From Endotrypanum monterogeii (Eukaryota > Euglenozoa > Kinetoplastea > Trypanosomatida > Trypanosomatidae): a stretch of DNA of 64,000 nucleotides. The notes under the pieces were generated by a model. That model was not told where the DNA came from, ran no database searches, and saw only the letters and a list, made by a program, of their open reading frames with translations. A program made the translations under genes and the position numbers. Positions 1 to 9,944 of this stretch are shown in pieces (the first letter of the stretch is position 1; each line of letters starts with the position of its first letter). The stretch covers positions 90,739-154,738 of the forward strand of contig KV784176.1 of assembly GCA_000333855.2 (NCBI GenBank), given 5' to 3'.

Positions 1-2
<2 letters not shown>

Positions 3-31
<29 letters not shown>

Positions 32-525
32 AAAGGGGTGCCCTGTCATGACGATCATGGCCCTCATCAGCCCTCCTTCATCCAAGATTATTGTGGCCAT
101 CACACAGACTCACTCAACCGGCATAAAAAAAAAAAAAAAACCAAGGGGGGGGCTTTTCTCGTGTCCTTCCCTCCCTCTTTCTATCCCCTTCTTTTTCTTT
201 CTTTTCTACATTTGTTGAGCTTCGACGTAAGTAAGAAAAAAAACAAAAAAATGCATAAGCTTCCATTCTCAGAAAAAAAAAATACGGGAGGTAGAGGCGT
301 TTCCATGCGTTTGGGTGTAGGCGTGCCTCTGTGACTGGGCGTTTTTCTTTTATCCTTCTCTCTCGCCGTTTGTTTGCTTCCTCTTCCGCTATCATTTAAT
401 GATATGCCGGTTGAGTGAGTCTGTGTGATGGCCACAATAATCTTGGATGAAGGAGGGCTGATGAGGGCCATGATCGTCATGACAGGGCACCCCTTTTACA
501 CATACACACACACACACACACACAC
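3..525. repeat. Perfect inverted repeat, 123-bp arms, 277-bp spacer
   Basis: Bases 3-125 are the exact reverse complement of 403-525; I checked this along the whole arm. The outer end of each arm is a GT/CA microsatellite, followed inward by about 95 bp of non-repetitive sequence. The spacer (126-402) opens with an A run and a G run and is low complexity. Because the left arm reaches the window edge, the repeat may be longer than seen. It could form a hairpin or be a site for linear amplicon formation, or it could be a chimeric assembly join. No coding sequence lies in it. Confidence 0.95.
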
Positions 526-946
526 GGCCTCCGCAGAATTCGTGGCGTGCCTGTTGCCTTTCTCGCCTCAATGTATTAGTCTGCCTCCCCCCCTTGTTGC
601 TTTGATACCTACGCCCGTGTGTGCGGTCTCACTGAAGCTGAGCGCCATGTTTTTTTTCTTTTTCTGCTACCCATTTCTGTGTCTTTCCGCGCATCTACTT
701 GTGGTGGGGTATATACACCCACACTTGCAGCTCCACGGCATATAGAGCTATATAACTAACTATATATATATATATATATTTATTCATGCAAACTTCATGC
801 TTGCCCACCACCTGCATCCTACTACCATCGTGTCCACCGTCAGCGGGGAGGTGAGTTTTTCTTTTTTTCGCATCAACCTCCCGCGTCCGCAGGGTGATAA
901 GGCACTCCTACGTTATCCTTTCGCGTGACGTTGTCCTTACTTGAGG
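526..946 (+). other. Intercoding region upstream of the 718-aa protein gene
   Basis: No supportable gene. It contains a T-rich tract near 650, an AT repeat near 760-780, and at 856-892 a polypyrimidine tract ending in AG, the best spliced-leader acceptor for the next gene. Confidence 0.6.
856..892 (+). promoter_or_regulatory. Predicted spliced-leader acceptor (polypyrimidine tract + AG)
   Basis: A T/C-rich tract runs to an AG at 891-892, 55 nt upstream of the first ATG at 947. This is the usual trypanosomatid trans-splicing arrangement. Prediction from sequence only. Confidence 0.5.
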
Positions 947-3103
947 ATGCTCAAGACATCGTATCTCCTTACGCCAATCCTCCCCGATAGTTCTGATTGC
1001 CCTCCCGAGTCTCCTCCAGCAGAGCATTTGGAGAAAGTCTATCTATGTGCGTCTTCACCTCCAGTGATTGAGGAGTGGGCCGGATGGCCTGAGGCGCCCT
1101 ACGTGGTGGCCGGTAGTGTGTCTTACTTGATCCACAACTGCGGTGCCCCTTCGTCGGGTACACTCGCGGACCCCTTGAAGTTTTGTGCTGCGAGCAAAGT
1201 GGAGCAGTACGACAGCAAGGAGGACTCGTCACCGATGCCGCCATCGCGGCAACACACCGCTATCTTTCTCGATGTGCTTCGCAGTGCGTACGAGGGAGCA
1301 GACGAGCGCAGTGGGAGCGCCTTTCTTCAGGTGTACCCCGTGGGCATGCACAGCTTACTTTCTCTGGAGGTCAAATCGATTGTGGTGGGGTGCGCCATGA
1401 ACTCACTGCGGTCACGACTCTCCTACCTTTTGGGCGTGCTCACGCAGAAGGGCTTCTGCGAGAGTGATGTTTTCTTGGACGGAAATGTGGCGGGAGTGCT
1501 CGAAAAATACTGTCGTTGTTTAGCAGCCGTGACACCGTCTTCAGGAGGCGCATCACACGCTGGCTGTGCTGCAGACAAAAAGCTCAGTGTAGCACAGAGC
1601 CAGCGTTGGGTGGTGACGTGGGCATCGGAACTTGTTGCTTGCGTGGCTGCTTCGCTAATTGCGGCTGGACCATCGCTGGCCTCAATTTGTCCTCCGCTCT
1701 GTGTGAGTGATTGCGGGGAATCTCTAAGGACCGCGTTGTACTTTGCTTTCAGAGGATCCTCTCAAGACACCGCTGCCACCCACCCCGCCGCAACAAGTAC
1801 GCCATCTTTCGCACGATCCTCATCGTGGGCATCCTCTGCGCAGAGGCGCCTGCGCCGTGCTGCGTTATCTGTGCAGCTCCACACCTGCTCCCTGGCGTCA
1901 TCGCATCCGCTGGATGTTCGCCATGCGGTTGATATTGCGAGTTTTCTTCACTCAAGCTACGTTGTTCCTGCACAGGAGCACGCCGAGGATGGCACGGAGG
2001 CATTGCACTTGTTGACTAAGATGTCAGACCGACTTTGCGATCCACTGGAACTCACCAGAGCGCGTGCAGTCTGGGGGAAATCGCACCAGTCGTACCAGTC
2101 CAGCGCCATCGCTGCGCAGCGTTGTGTTCTGTTTCTCTTGAGGCACGATGTCACGGCGCAGGCTGGCCCGGCCGCTGTTCTCCCCTTATCAGTCCGCGAA
2201 GAGCGTAGCCGCGTTCACGTCGCTGACAAGTCTCGCAGTCCTGTGTATCTTGCTAGTTTATACGATCGCGTGCGTGCCTCCGCTCATCTGCGAACCGCAT
2301 CATCGTACTATATTCGCGTGCTCCTTTGTCAGTCGTGGTCTTCTGATGATCCTGTCACTGATCTCTATGCGGGTCACTGGGCTGACAAGCTTGCGAGCAC
2401 GGCCACCCTGGCCCCTGCCCGCGCGTCCATGGAGTGGAGGGCATCTCTGCGTACCTCACAGCCTAAAGACAGCGGGACTACTGCTTCTGAGGCCCCTGGG
2501 GGTCAGACGGCAGAACCAACTCCCCTGCAGTGGATCCTCTACACTGCACGCCGTCAACTCGTCGTCGCCGTTGCCAACCGATCGCAAACGGTCCTCACAG
2601 GTCGCAGACTCGGCCTCGACAGTGGCTCTGCATTGGAGACCAAGTGCGTATCGCAGTTTTCGTTGTCTACGCTGCGAGCACTGGCAGATCAGTGTGTGAA
2701 GGCGCTGTTCATCGCACGTGGGCTCCTGGGCTGGCACTGTCCATGGCCTGTGCCGGCGTGCCTGGGCAGCTTGGGCGCGTACGCCGACGTACCGTCCGTC
2801 GCGGGTGTGGAGGAGTTGTTATGGACACTGCGCATGTTGTGCAAACTTCGATGGAGAGCTTCACAACTCTACGAGGCAGCTGGTGACTCTGTCGAGGGAC
2901 GAAGGCAGGTGCAGGCGCTGCGAGACGAGGTCCAGCGTTGGTCGTCTCGTCGGATTTCACGAGCACGGGCGGTCGACGTCCGATTTCTTGAGCCTGACCC
3001 AGCTGCACGGACAGCCTCTGTCGAGGATATTGTCTGCCATATCGACGATGTCACGTGGGGCTCACTGGTCAAGGAGCTGTCGAGCGTGCTGCCACCAGCG
3101 TGA
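947..3103 (+). CDS. Hypothetical trypanosomatid protein, 718 aa
   Basis: An open frame of 718 codons. The ATG at 947 is the first in frame after the stop at 926, so I use it rather than the upstream TTG. I do not recognise the family. There is no signal peptide, no clear membrane segment and no catalytic motif. The protein is rich in Ser, Ala and Leu, with several Cys- and Trp-containing helical stretches, notably the C-terminal 200 residues, and a charged segment around residues 640-670. A Ser/Thr-rich linker near residues 275-300 probably separates two folded parts. Codon use and GC content match neighbouring genes. It is most likely a kinetoplastid-specific soluble protein. Alternative-frame ORFs inside it look like shadows. 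Confidence 0.8.
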   Translation: MLKTSYLLTPILPDSSDCPPESPPAEHLEKVYLCASSPPVIEEWAGWPEAPYVVAGSVSYLIHNCGAPSSGTLADPLKFCAASKVEQYDSKEDSSPMPPSRQHTAIFLDVLRSAYEGADERSGSAFLQVYPVGMHSLLSLEVKSIVVGCAMNSLRSRLSYLLGVLTQKGFCESDVFLDGNVAGVLEKYCRCLAAVTPSSGGASHAGCAADKKLSVAQSQRWVVTWASELVACVAASLIAAGPSLASICPPLCVSDCGESLRTALYFAFRGSSQDTAATHPAATSTPSFARSSSWASSAQRRLRRAALSVQLHTCSLASSHPLDVRHAVDIASFLHSSYVVPAQEHAEDGTEALHLLTKMSDRLCDPLELTRARAVWGKSHQSYQSSAIAAQRCVLFLLRHDVTAQAGPAAVLPLSVREERSRVHVADKSRSPVYLASLYDRVRASAHLRTASSYYIRVLLCQSWSSDDPVTDLYAGHWADKLASTATLAPARASMEWRASLRTSQPKDSGTTASEAPGGQTAEPTPLQWILYTARRQLVVAVANRSQTVLTGRRLGLDSGSALETKCVSQFSLSTLRALADQCVKALFIARGLLGWHCPWPVPACLGSLGAYADVPSVAGVEELLWTLRMLCKLRWRASQLYEAAGDSVEGRRQVQALRDEVQRWSSRRISRARAVDVRFLEPDPAARTASVEDIVCHIDDVTWGSLVKELSSVLPPA

Positions 3104-3935
3104 CGTCAAGGATGTGTTTCTGTAGTTGCGTGTACCTGTGCATCTGCAGAGGGGAGCTGATGTTTCCTTGAGCTTCTCGCTCTGCCTCTTCTCATGTGCG
3201 CAGCTACCTTCCCTTCTCCCCCCGCAGCACAGATTCCCCTCCATGTCATCTTTCTACAAGAAACAAAATCTTTCACCGAAGTGTCGGGAGCACTTCTTCT
3301 GTCATCCCCCCTCCCCCCCCCCCTAGGCCACCCAGCTTCGGACCGCGACATGCTCATCTCAGTCGCGGCAGTGAGCTGGATCGCTTTCCGAGTTTGTGAT
3401 GGTGGTAGTAGTCGTGGTGGTTTTTCTTGTTGCCATTGTGTAACCCAATCGTCTATGATCCATCTACACATTGTGTGTGGCCTCCGACTCTCGGTTCCCC
3501 TCTTTATCCGATCGTCGTTTTTTTCTTTTTAAAGCTATTCTCATTCTAATTTCTGTGTCTCTCCTCTTCTCTCTTCTCCGATCGAAAACTGTTACGCTGA
3601 GCTCAGCTCGCTTATATCCTTCTTTTACACCTCCCTCCCACCCCCTATCCCAGCACCAAAGGGTGGCTGCTCTACTTCTCGCTTTTCTGTACCCACATTG
3701 GCACATACATCATCATCACTATCATTGGCCTCAGCCTCCAGACGATTTGGGCTGCAGCAGTGACAAACATTGCAACCCACCAACGGTGCGCTACATCGTT
3801 CTCGCTCCCCCTCCTCTTTCGGTCAGTGTCTCAACACTGCCACTGGTTCTTCTCCAAGAAGGGGTGGCGCCTGTTGTATTACGATATATATATATAAAAC
3901 AAATATATATATATATATATATATTGCGTGTATTG
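3104..3935 (+). other. Intercoding region, no gene seen
   Basis: Presumed 3' UTR of the 718-aa gene and 5' UTR of the next. A C/T-rich tract at about 3801-3823 ends in AG at 3825-3826 (candidate trans-splice acceptor), followed by TA repeats at 3880-3924 just before the start codon. Open frames here are low-complexity translations. Confidence 0.6.
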
Positions 3936-4727
3936 ATGATCATGCGTGGAAACTTGACGTCAGCAGCGGTCGCTGTGGCGCTTGCTGTGGTGCTGGTTGC
4001 AGCGAACGCCCTTGCCCAAAATGGTCAGGTGTGCGGTGATGCGTCCAACCCCCTGGCAAATCTTGATTACAGTGGCCCGGCTGTGCAGACCTGCGTTGCT
4101 CGACGATGCTCTGCGACGCTGGGGACCGTTCCGACCGTGACGACCAACGGCTTTTGCGGCGGTGTCGCCACTGCTGAGTCGTCTGTACCGTGCAACCAGT
4201 TGTTTGTGGCCTACAGTGAGTACTACGCGTGTCTGATGCGCTCCCTTCAGGGCACCGCTAGCCCTGGCCTCACCGTTCTCGGCGCTGAGATGATCAAGTT
4301 TATGAACACGCCTGGTTTCCCTTATCACCTCTCCCCCCTCAGTTGCTACGCTTGTAACCATTTCCGTCTAAGCGTGCTTCCGCTATTGAGCAGCTCCTGC
4401 ACAGACTGGACTTGTGCCCTCATTTCTTCACAGAGTCCTTCGGCGTCAACGTATGGTCAGCCTGACAGGGGCTACAACCAGCGCCTGTGCAGTACAGGGT
4501 GCATTGCAGCCATCATGATGATCCCTTTCACCGTGGTGACATGTGCCATATTTTTGGCGTGCTGTTGTTACTGGCCGTCGCCATCGCTGAAGACAACCTA
4601 CGAGGCGATGCTTCAGGGGGAGGAGAAGGATAGGGCTGGTCAGCAACCGGAGGGCCAAGACGTCCGTCATGAACCGACGAGCGGTAACTACTCGGCTAGG
4701 CACGAACCGGTTTCTAAGGACGTCTAG
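3936..4727 (+). CDS. Cysteine-rich type I membrane protein, about 263 aa
   Basis: The real start is an ATG at 3936 or 3942. Upstream in-frame codons translate an AT microsatellite and a pyrimidine tract, so the longer frame from 3471 is artefactual. The first ~28 residues form a signal peptide (hydrophobic run AVAVALAVVLVAANALAQ). The mature ectodomain of about 160 residues carries 12 cysteines, suggesting six disulphides. A single membrane segment follows at about residues 189-212, ending in a CCCYW cluster that may be palmitoylated. A hydrophilic cytoplasmic tail of ~50 residues ends the protein. The topology suggests a surface or endomembrane protein. I do not recognise a named family. Confidence 0.8.
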   Translation: MIMRGNLTSAAVAVALAVVLVAANALAQNGQVCGDASNPLANLDYSGPAVQTCVARRCSATLGTVPTVTTNGFCGGVATAESSVPCNQLFVAYSEYYACLMRSLQGTASPGLTVLGAEMIKFMNTPGFPYHLSPLSCYACNHFRLSVLPLLSSSCTDWTCALISSQSPSASTYGQPDRGYNQRLCSTGCIAAIMMIPFTVVTCAIFLACCCYWPSPSLKTTYEAMLQGEEKDRAGQQPEGQDVRHEPTSGNYSARHEPVSKDV

Positions 4728-7700
4728 TGGCCTCACTCTGTATAAGCCTTCGCTTGTTTTCTTCAGGTGGGTGCTTAGGGGGTGTCGTAGAAGTGTGTGT
4801 GTGTGTGTTTATGCATATATATACATATATATGTTATATACAATTTTGTAGAGGAAACGGGTGCATGTGTCGTACAAAAAAAAAGGGTGAAACAAGTATA
4901 CATGTTGAGCTCAGATGTCCACCCTCCTCAGTGGTCATCTATCTGTTCGTGCCTACATCGCTCTGTTGGGAGGGAGAAAAAAAAACAAAACACAAAAAAA
5001 AAACATATCAATTCATAGCAGACACATCTCCACCAGAAAGAAAGACGGATGACTTGTCGAGTTTGGACCCCCGCGTCCAGGTCTATTTCCCTTCCCCACA
5101 TCCTTTGTGTGTACACGAATCATTTTATCCAATACGGGTGCTCTGCTTGCCCTGAACACCCCACTCTTTCCTTGACCACATGTCTCTGAGTAAGTGAATG
5201 GAAGGGGAGGGGGAGCGCGCCGTGAGGCCTCTGAAGGCCAGCTGTATCGGAATCTCTCAGCACCCGAAACGACAGACACTTATATAGCAACCTCGTTTGC
5301 TTAGTCGTCGTCGTCTTTTTCTGTGTGTGCGTGTGTGTGTCACTCCACATCTACCGCCTTCACAGCTTTCGCTCTGAAGTTCTGTTCTCCTTGTCTTCGC
5401 TTCCCTTCCCTCCTTTACCGTTTGAAATACGGTTCTGTCACTCCTCCCTCCCGCTGGCCATCGGCTTTTCCGTTTTTTTTTTTTTTTACGGTAGCAGCCA
5501 GCGATGAACGGCGCTTTACCTTCATTTTTTTATCCTGTGCGCTGGCCACGGCTGCTTTGTTCTATCTGTATCTTTTTCTCATCCTTCGCAATGATGACAC
5601 ATGTTGCATTGTAAGAAAAAAACAGAATATATGTTTCTGTAATTTTTTTTTTACGCTTTGAGGTTTTTCTCTCGTTGCGCACTCTTTCTGTGTGCCGTCG
5701 ACATCCATCCGTCTTGAGAGTGTGAGTGTGTTCTCGAGTGGGTTCAGTAGTCAAGATATATATATTTCTAGCGCATTTGTTTTGATTTCTGCCGTTATTC
5801 GTATTTATAGACCTTCACTTCCCTTAGGGTGTGGATGTCTGTGTACATAAGTGTGTGTGTATGTGAGTGAACAAGTGAGGTTATGCGTGCGCAATCTCTT
5901 ATGCAACTTTACGCGCATGTGTGTTTCTGTATGTGTGCTTGGTGCGCTTCACAACATGCGGAAGAGATGGGGGCCCCCCCCCCCCAAAAAAAAAAAATGT
6001 AGATGTAGCTGCCGCGACTCAGGCGCACACCCTCGGGTCAATCACTTGAGTCTTTTTTTTTCTCGATTGGCTTTCGTAGATGCGCGCAAGTATATATATA
6101 TATATATATACATGTTAGATTATATATTGACAAAAGGACACGTAACCCCTGTGCTGTTTACTTTGGCACACTGTTGTGTTGTTGATCCTATTGGCTGACG
6201 CATCATCCGCCCCTTTAAAAAAAAAAAATATTTCGTGGCGAGCTGTTCAGATATCACTCTGGGGCAGTACTCATCGAATCGACCCCTACGCTTTGAGAGC
6301 CACCCGGATATTTTTCCTTCGAGGATCCGCTCGCGCGGGCGCATTTGTGTGTGCGTTTTTTTTTTTGTGCATGTTTTTTTTTTCTTGTGAATCTTTCATT
6401 TCATTTTTATTTCTGCTGTCCCGCGGCTTTTTTCTCGTCTCCCGTGTGCCAGCGTCTTTCCTTATCTCTTGACGTCTGTTCATTTTTTGATTACTTCTCT
6501 TTTCCTTTCACTCACACCCCTATTATTATTATTATTATTTTTATTTTTGTTTTTTGTGCTGGTTTGTCTGTAATGGGAGGGAAGGAAAAATTCACATTTC
6601 GCCTTTCTCCTCTTCTCCGTCTGTCTGCGTTTTTGATTGTGTCTGCGTTTGTTTTCGAGTACCTTCGTGCCCCGGCCCTCTGCAGCGGATACGTACATAT
6701 CAAGTATGTGATCGTTAATGCGTCTGCTTGACTTTGTAGGATGCCCACCTATGTATGTATGTGTGTGTGTCCCTCTTTCCGACTTTGTTCATTGCCCGCG
6801 ATTTTTTTCTTTTTTTTTTCTCAGGGTCTCCTTACTTGAGCTTTGCCCTTGTCATCTCGCACCTCTGCGCTTTCTCTCTCTCCCTATGATTGTTCCCTAC
6901 ATCCAGTCATAACCGGCCTCGGTGTTACACTGTGATGTTCGGATGGGTCATCGACTCTGAGGCACATCTGAGTAGGGGGCGACGTAAAAAAGGAGAGAAG
7001 GGTTAGACAGTGAGGTGAGACAATTTTTTTTTTTTGTTGTTGCTGTTCTTGCGTGTCCGACCCACCATTTGAAAACGAAGACGACAAGAGTAAAGAAAAG
7101 AAACAAACAAAGAAAAAACAGAGGGACCCGTGCATGACAAACATGATGGCATGCAAGAGAGGGGTGGGTGGGGTATCGATCCTCCGGTGGAGCATCTCCC
7201 AGATACAGAAACATGCCCCCCCCCCCCTCCCCCAATTTTTTTTTTTTTTGAGAGTTACGTGTGTCCAGACTAACAAATAAAAAGTTGGCAGTATAAGAGA
7301 CCCTTCCTTCCACACGGCAGCTAGTAATGAATTTTGCTTTTCTGCCCTTCGTGATGGTAAGGGTAGCAGACGGGGACGACAGGGGCGGCGGCGGTGCCTA
7401 GCTGTACGACAGAGCCGCCGAGTCCGTCCGCACGCCGAAGTGGTCAACAAAAAGAAAATTGTAATCACTTCACACCTCCTCTATTCTGTGATGTGTCCCT
7501 CCCTTTTTCTTCTCTCCCCTTCCCCCATTATTTCCCTCACCTCCTTCGTCTTCTTTTCGCTGCAATCCAAATCACAAAATCGGGCTATCCTCTCCCTGAT
7601 CTACTCGTGCCCCTCTCCCCATACAAGCAAGATTGTATCCGCAGGTAAGCACACACACATTTATATATATATATATATATATATACATATGTATTAGTAC

Positions 7701-8428
7701 CGTCTCGACTTTCCCGCGTATATTTCTGATCAATATTGCTGTATTACATACAAACAGCTTTTCTTTACAGCGATCACACGCTCCTCTTTCTCCCCCTCCT
7801 CTTGCCCACTCACTTACCAGTAGCATCGGTTATGGTTCATCGATCTGTCGGCGTTTATTCTTCTTCTTTTCCATCCTTCTCCCCTTTCTGCAGCGCCTCT
7901 CTGTTTATCTGGGTGCGGCTCAATACTTGCTCGCAGACGTGCGCGAGGGCTTGATCTGCCAAGCATTGTCTCACTCTCCATTTTTTTTTTTTTACTGTTA
8001 TTATTACTGTTTATTTTCGCTCTCGTTTTCGCCTTCTATCAACTGCGTCTAGTTGTTTGTGTCGTTGGGATTTTGTTTCGGTATCCAGCTTGCCTTGACG
8101 AGACTGCCTACACCCAAACACGCCCACACTCATTCATCCGTGGCGACATCTTCCCTCTCCGTTATCATCATTTTTCTGTCGGACTCACCCGCACTTCTCA
8201 CCCTGCCGTGTGTGTGTGTGCGCCAGTTGTTGGTTTATTGTGCCAACGCCTTTTTTTCTCCTACTCGGTCTGAATTTAGTTTCTTCACCACTGACGGCTA
8301 TTTCATTTTTCTATCCCCCCCCCCCCCATCCCCCCTGTGGTCGTTCCCCCATCTGCGTATTGTTGCTGTTCAACAGCCTCGAATTTGTGTGTGTGGTTGA
8401 ACCCGGCTGGTGCGCCACGGAAGTCGTC
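4728..8428 (+). other. Long (3.7 kb) intercoding region, no gene seen
   Basis: The longest gene-free stretch of the window. It holds GT, AT and ATT microsatellites (for example TATT repeats at 6521-6540 and TA repeats at 7661-7685), A, C and T homopolymers and many C/T-rich tracts. All open frames in it translate simple sequence. It probably contains long UTRs. A degenerate retroposon or non-coding RNA could be present but I cannot show one. The last pyrimidine tract before the next gene ends in AG at 8375-8376. Confidence 0.6.
8290..8376 (+). promoter_or_regulatory. Predicted spliced-leader acceptor for the amastin-like gene
   Basis: A C/T-rich tract with a long C run leads to AG at 8375-8376, 53 nt before the ATG at 8429. 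An alternative AG lies at 8278-8279 after a T8 tract. Confidence 0.45.
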
Positions 8429-9944
8429 ATGTCACAAAGCAAGGGCCAAGCGAAGCGGCGTTTGGAGGACTCCCCGGTGGAGGATGCAGAGCCGAAAAGC
8501 GCCAAGGATTCGTTGCAGCAGACGGTCCGGACGGCCTCCAACGACGTCAACGCCCCCGTAACGGAGGATGAGCTGCGTCGCGATTTTGAGAGTGACATAT
8601 TAGAGATCTCTCACGACAAATCGCTCAATCGCAGAGAGCGCGCTAAAAAAGAAGAAAGAACTTCTCAGACGTCAGGCTATCGTGGAGGTTGAGCGTGAGC
8701 GTCGTGCTATCGCTGCACTGGAGGCGAAGCTGCCGCGACCGGACTGGTACTCGAGCGATGACGATGACGACGGGGAATCTGTTCACTCGGACATGGAAAA
8801 CAATGAAATTAGCGAGCTGAAGTCGCAACCGGAGGGCGGCGCGGGATCTGTGTTTCGTATCATTTACACGGTACTGAGCGTCGTTGCGTTTGTCTTTCAC
8901 CTGACGAGCACCTGTCCAATCCCGTGGCTGCGGAGCGCCTCAGGACGAAGGTATGGCGTGTGGCGCGCGACAGGCGGCGGGCAACCGGATCTCAGAGTGA
9001 AGGACATCAGCGACTGCTCGTATGAGATGCAGTACTGGCAAGCCGCTGCTGCCATGTCCGTATTGGCCACCCTCGCGTCTTTCGGTGCCACGATTGGTGG
9101 GGTGCTGCTGTGCGCAAAGAAAGGCCACCTGGGTGTTTCCTTCATCTTCAGCTTCTACAGCCTCGTATTTTCTCTCACCTCGTGGGCGCTCGTTGTTGCG
9201 CTTTTCCATCACTTCCGTTGCGGTAAGGGGGTGTTTGCCGATGGCGTGGCTCACCTAGACGCCGGCTTTGCTCTGACTCTGTGCGGGTGGGTAATTCACA
9301 TGGCTGCGATCATCGTCCTCGGGATTTACTTTTTTAAGTACTGGACGCGCTCGATCCACAGAGGCAATGTCCGTCTTGTAAAATTCATTTACCTGGCTGT
9401 GTGCGTCGTCACAATAGTGCTGTACAGTGTGGGTCAGGCCTACACAATGTGGGGCAAGACGTTCCCCGCGGTCAAGGCTTCTGTTTCGCTGTGGCACGTG
9501 CAGGTCTACGACCGCGAGACACGCTTGTCCACATTCCTGAGCCGTCGCACGTATCAGTGCACCACCATCACCCGCCGCATGAAGGTGGTGGCGGGTTTCA
9601 TGGTGATGAGCATCATTTGGCTTTTCTTCTCCGTCCTCTTCGGTACATGCGCGTGCTACGACAACTATCACAATAGAAATGCCTTGATTTTTGGGTATGC
9701 CTCCTCCATCTTCGCCCTTGTTGCGTGGATAACTCTTTTGGCCACGCGTCACGGCCACCTGTGCACCGGTGCTATACCAGCTGGTCAGTCGTACTGGACG
9801 GATATGGGATACAACGGCATTCCGTCCGGCATCAATAATGCACAGATCGACTTTGAGGGCTACACACTAAGGGAGGGCTTCGGGCTGATCATGACCGGGT
9901 GGATTATCAGCCTCCTCGCCACTATCTTCAACACGATCTTTTGA
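8429..9944 (+). CDS. Double amastin-like surface protein, frameshifted in an A run
   Basis: Two abutting frames form one gene. The first (8429-8692) encodes a charged, Lys/Glu-rich N-terminus. The second runs to the stop at 9942-9944. Removing one base from the A6 run at 8645-8650 joins them in a smooth Lys/Arg/Glu-rich helix, giving about 504 residues. A cytoplasmic N-terminus of about 140 residues with an acidic DDDDDGES stretch is followed by eight membrane segments at about 8853-8925, 9030-9112, 9124-9208, 9265-9340, 9385-9450, 9580-9655, 9685-9760 and 9868-9941. These fall into two units of four, each with amastin-type loops (CPIPW and DISDC in the first; YTMWGK and YQC in the second). 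Known amastins have one such unit of about 200 residues. The family is assigned by topology and loop residues, so it is moderately sure. The indel is probably a sequencing error but could mark a pseudogene. Confidence 0.6.

Noticed and set aside
5..745. Open frames of 90-110 codons on both strands
   Set aside because: They translate GT/CA repeats, homopolymers and the inverted repeat; no protein-like composition.
2148..2699. Alternative-frame ORF of 183 codons with hydrophobic stretches inside the 718-aa gene
   Set aside because: Lies fully within the longer frame; the hydrophobic look comes from frame-shifted GC-rich codons. No separate splice signal.
3471..3935. N-terminal extension of the cysteine-rich protein
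   Set aside because: Begins at TTG and translates a pyrimidine tract and TA repeat; the signal peptide starts at the later ATG.
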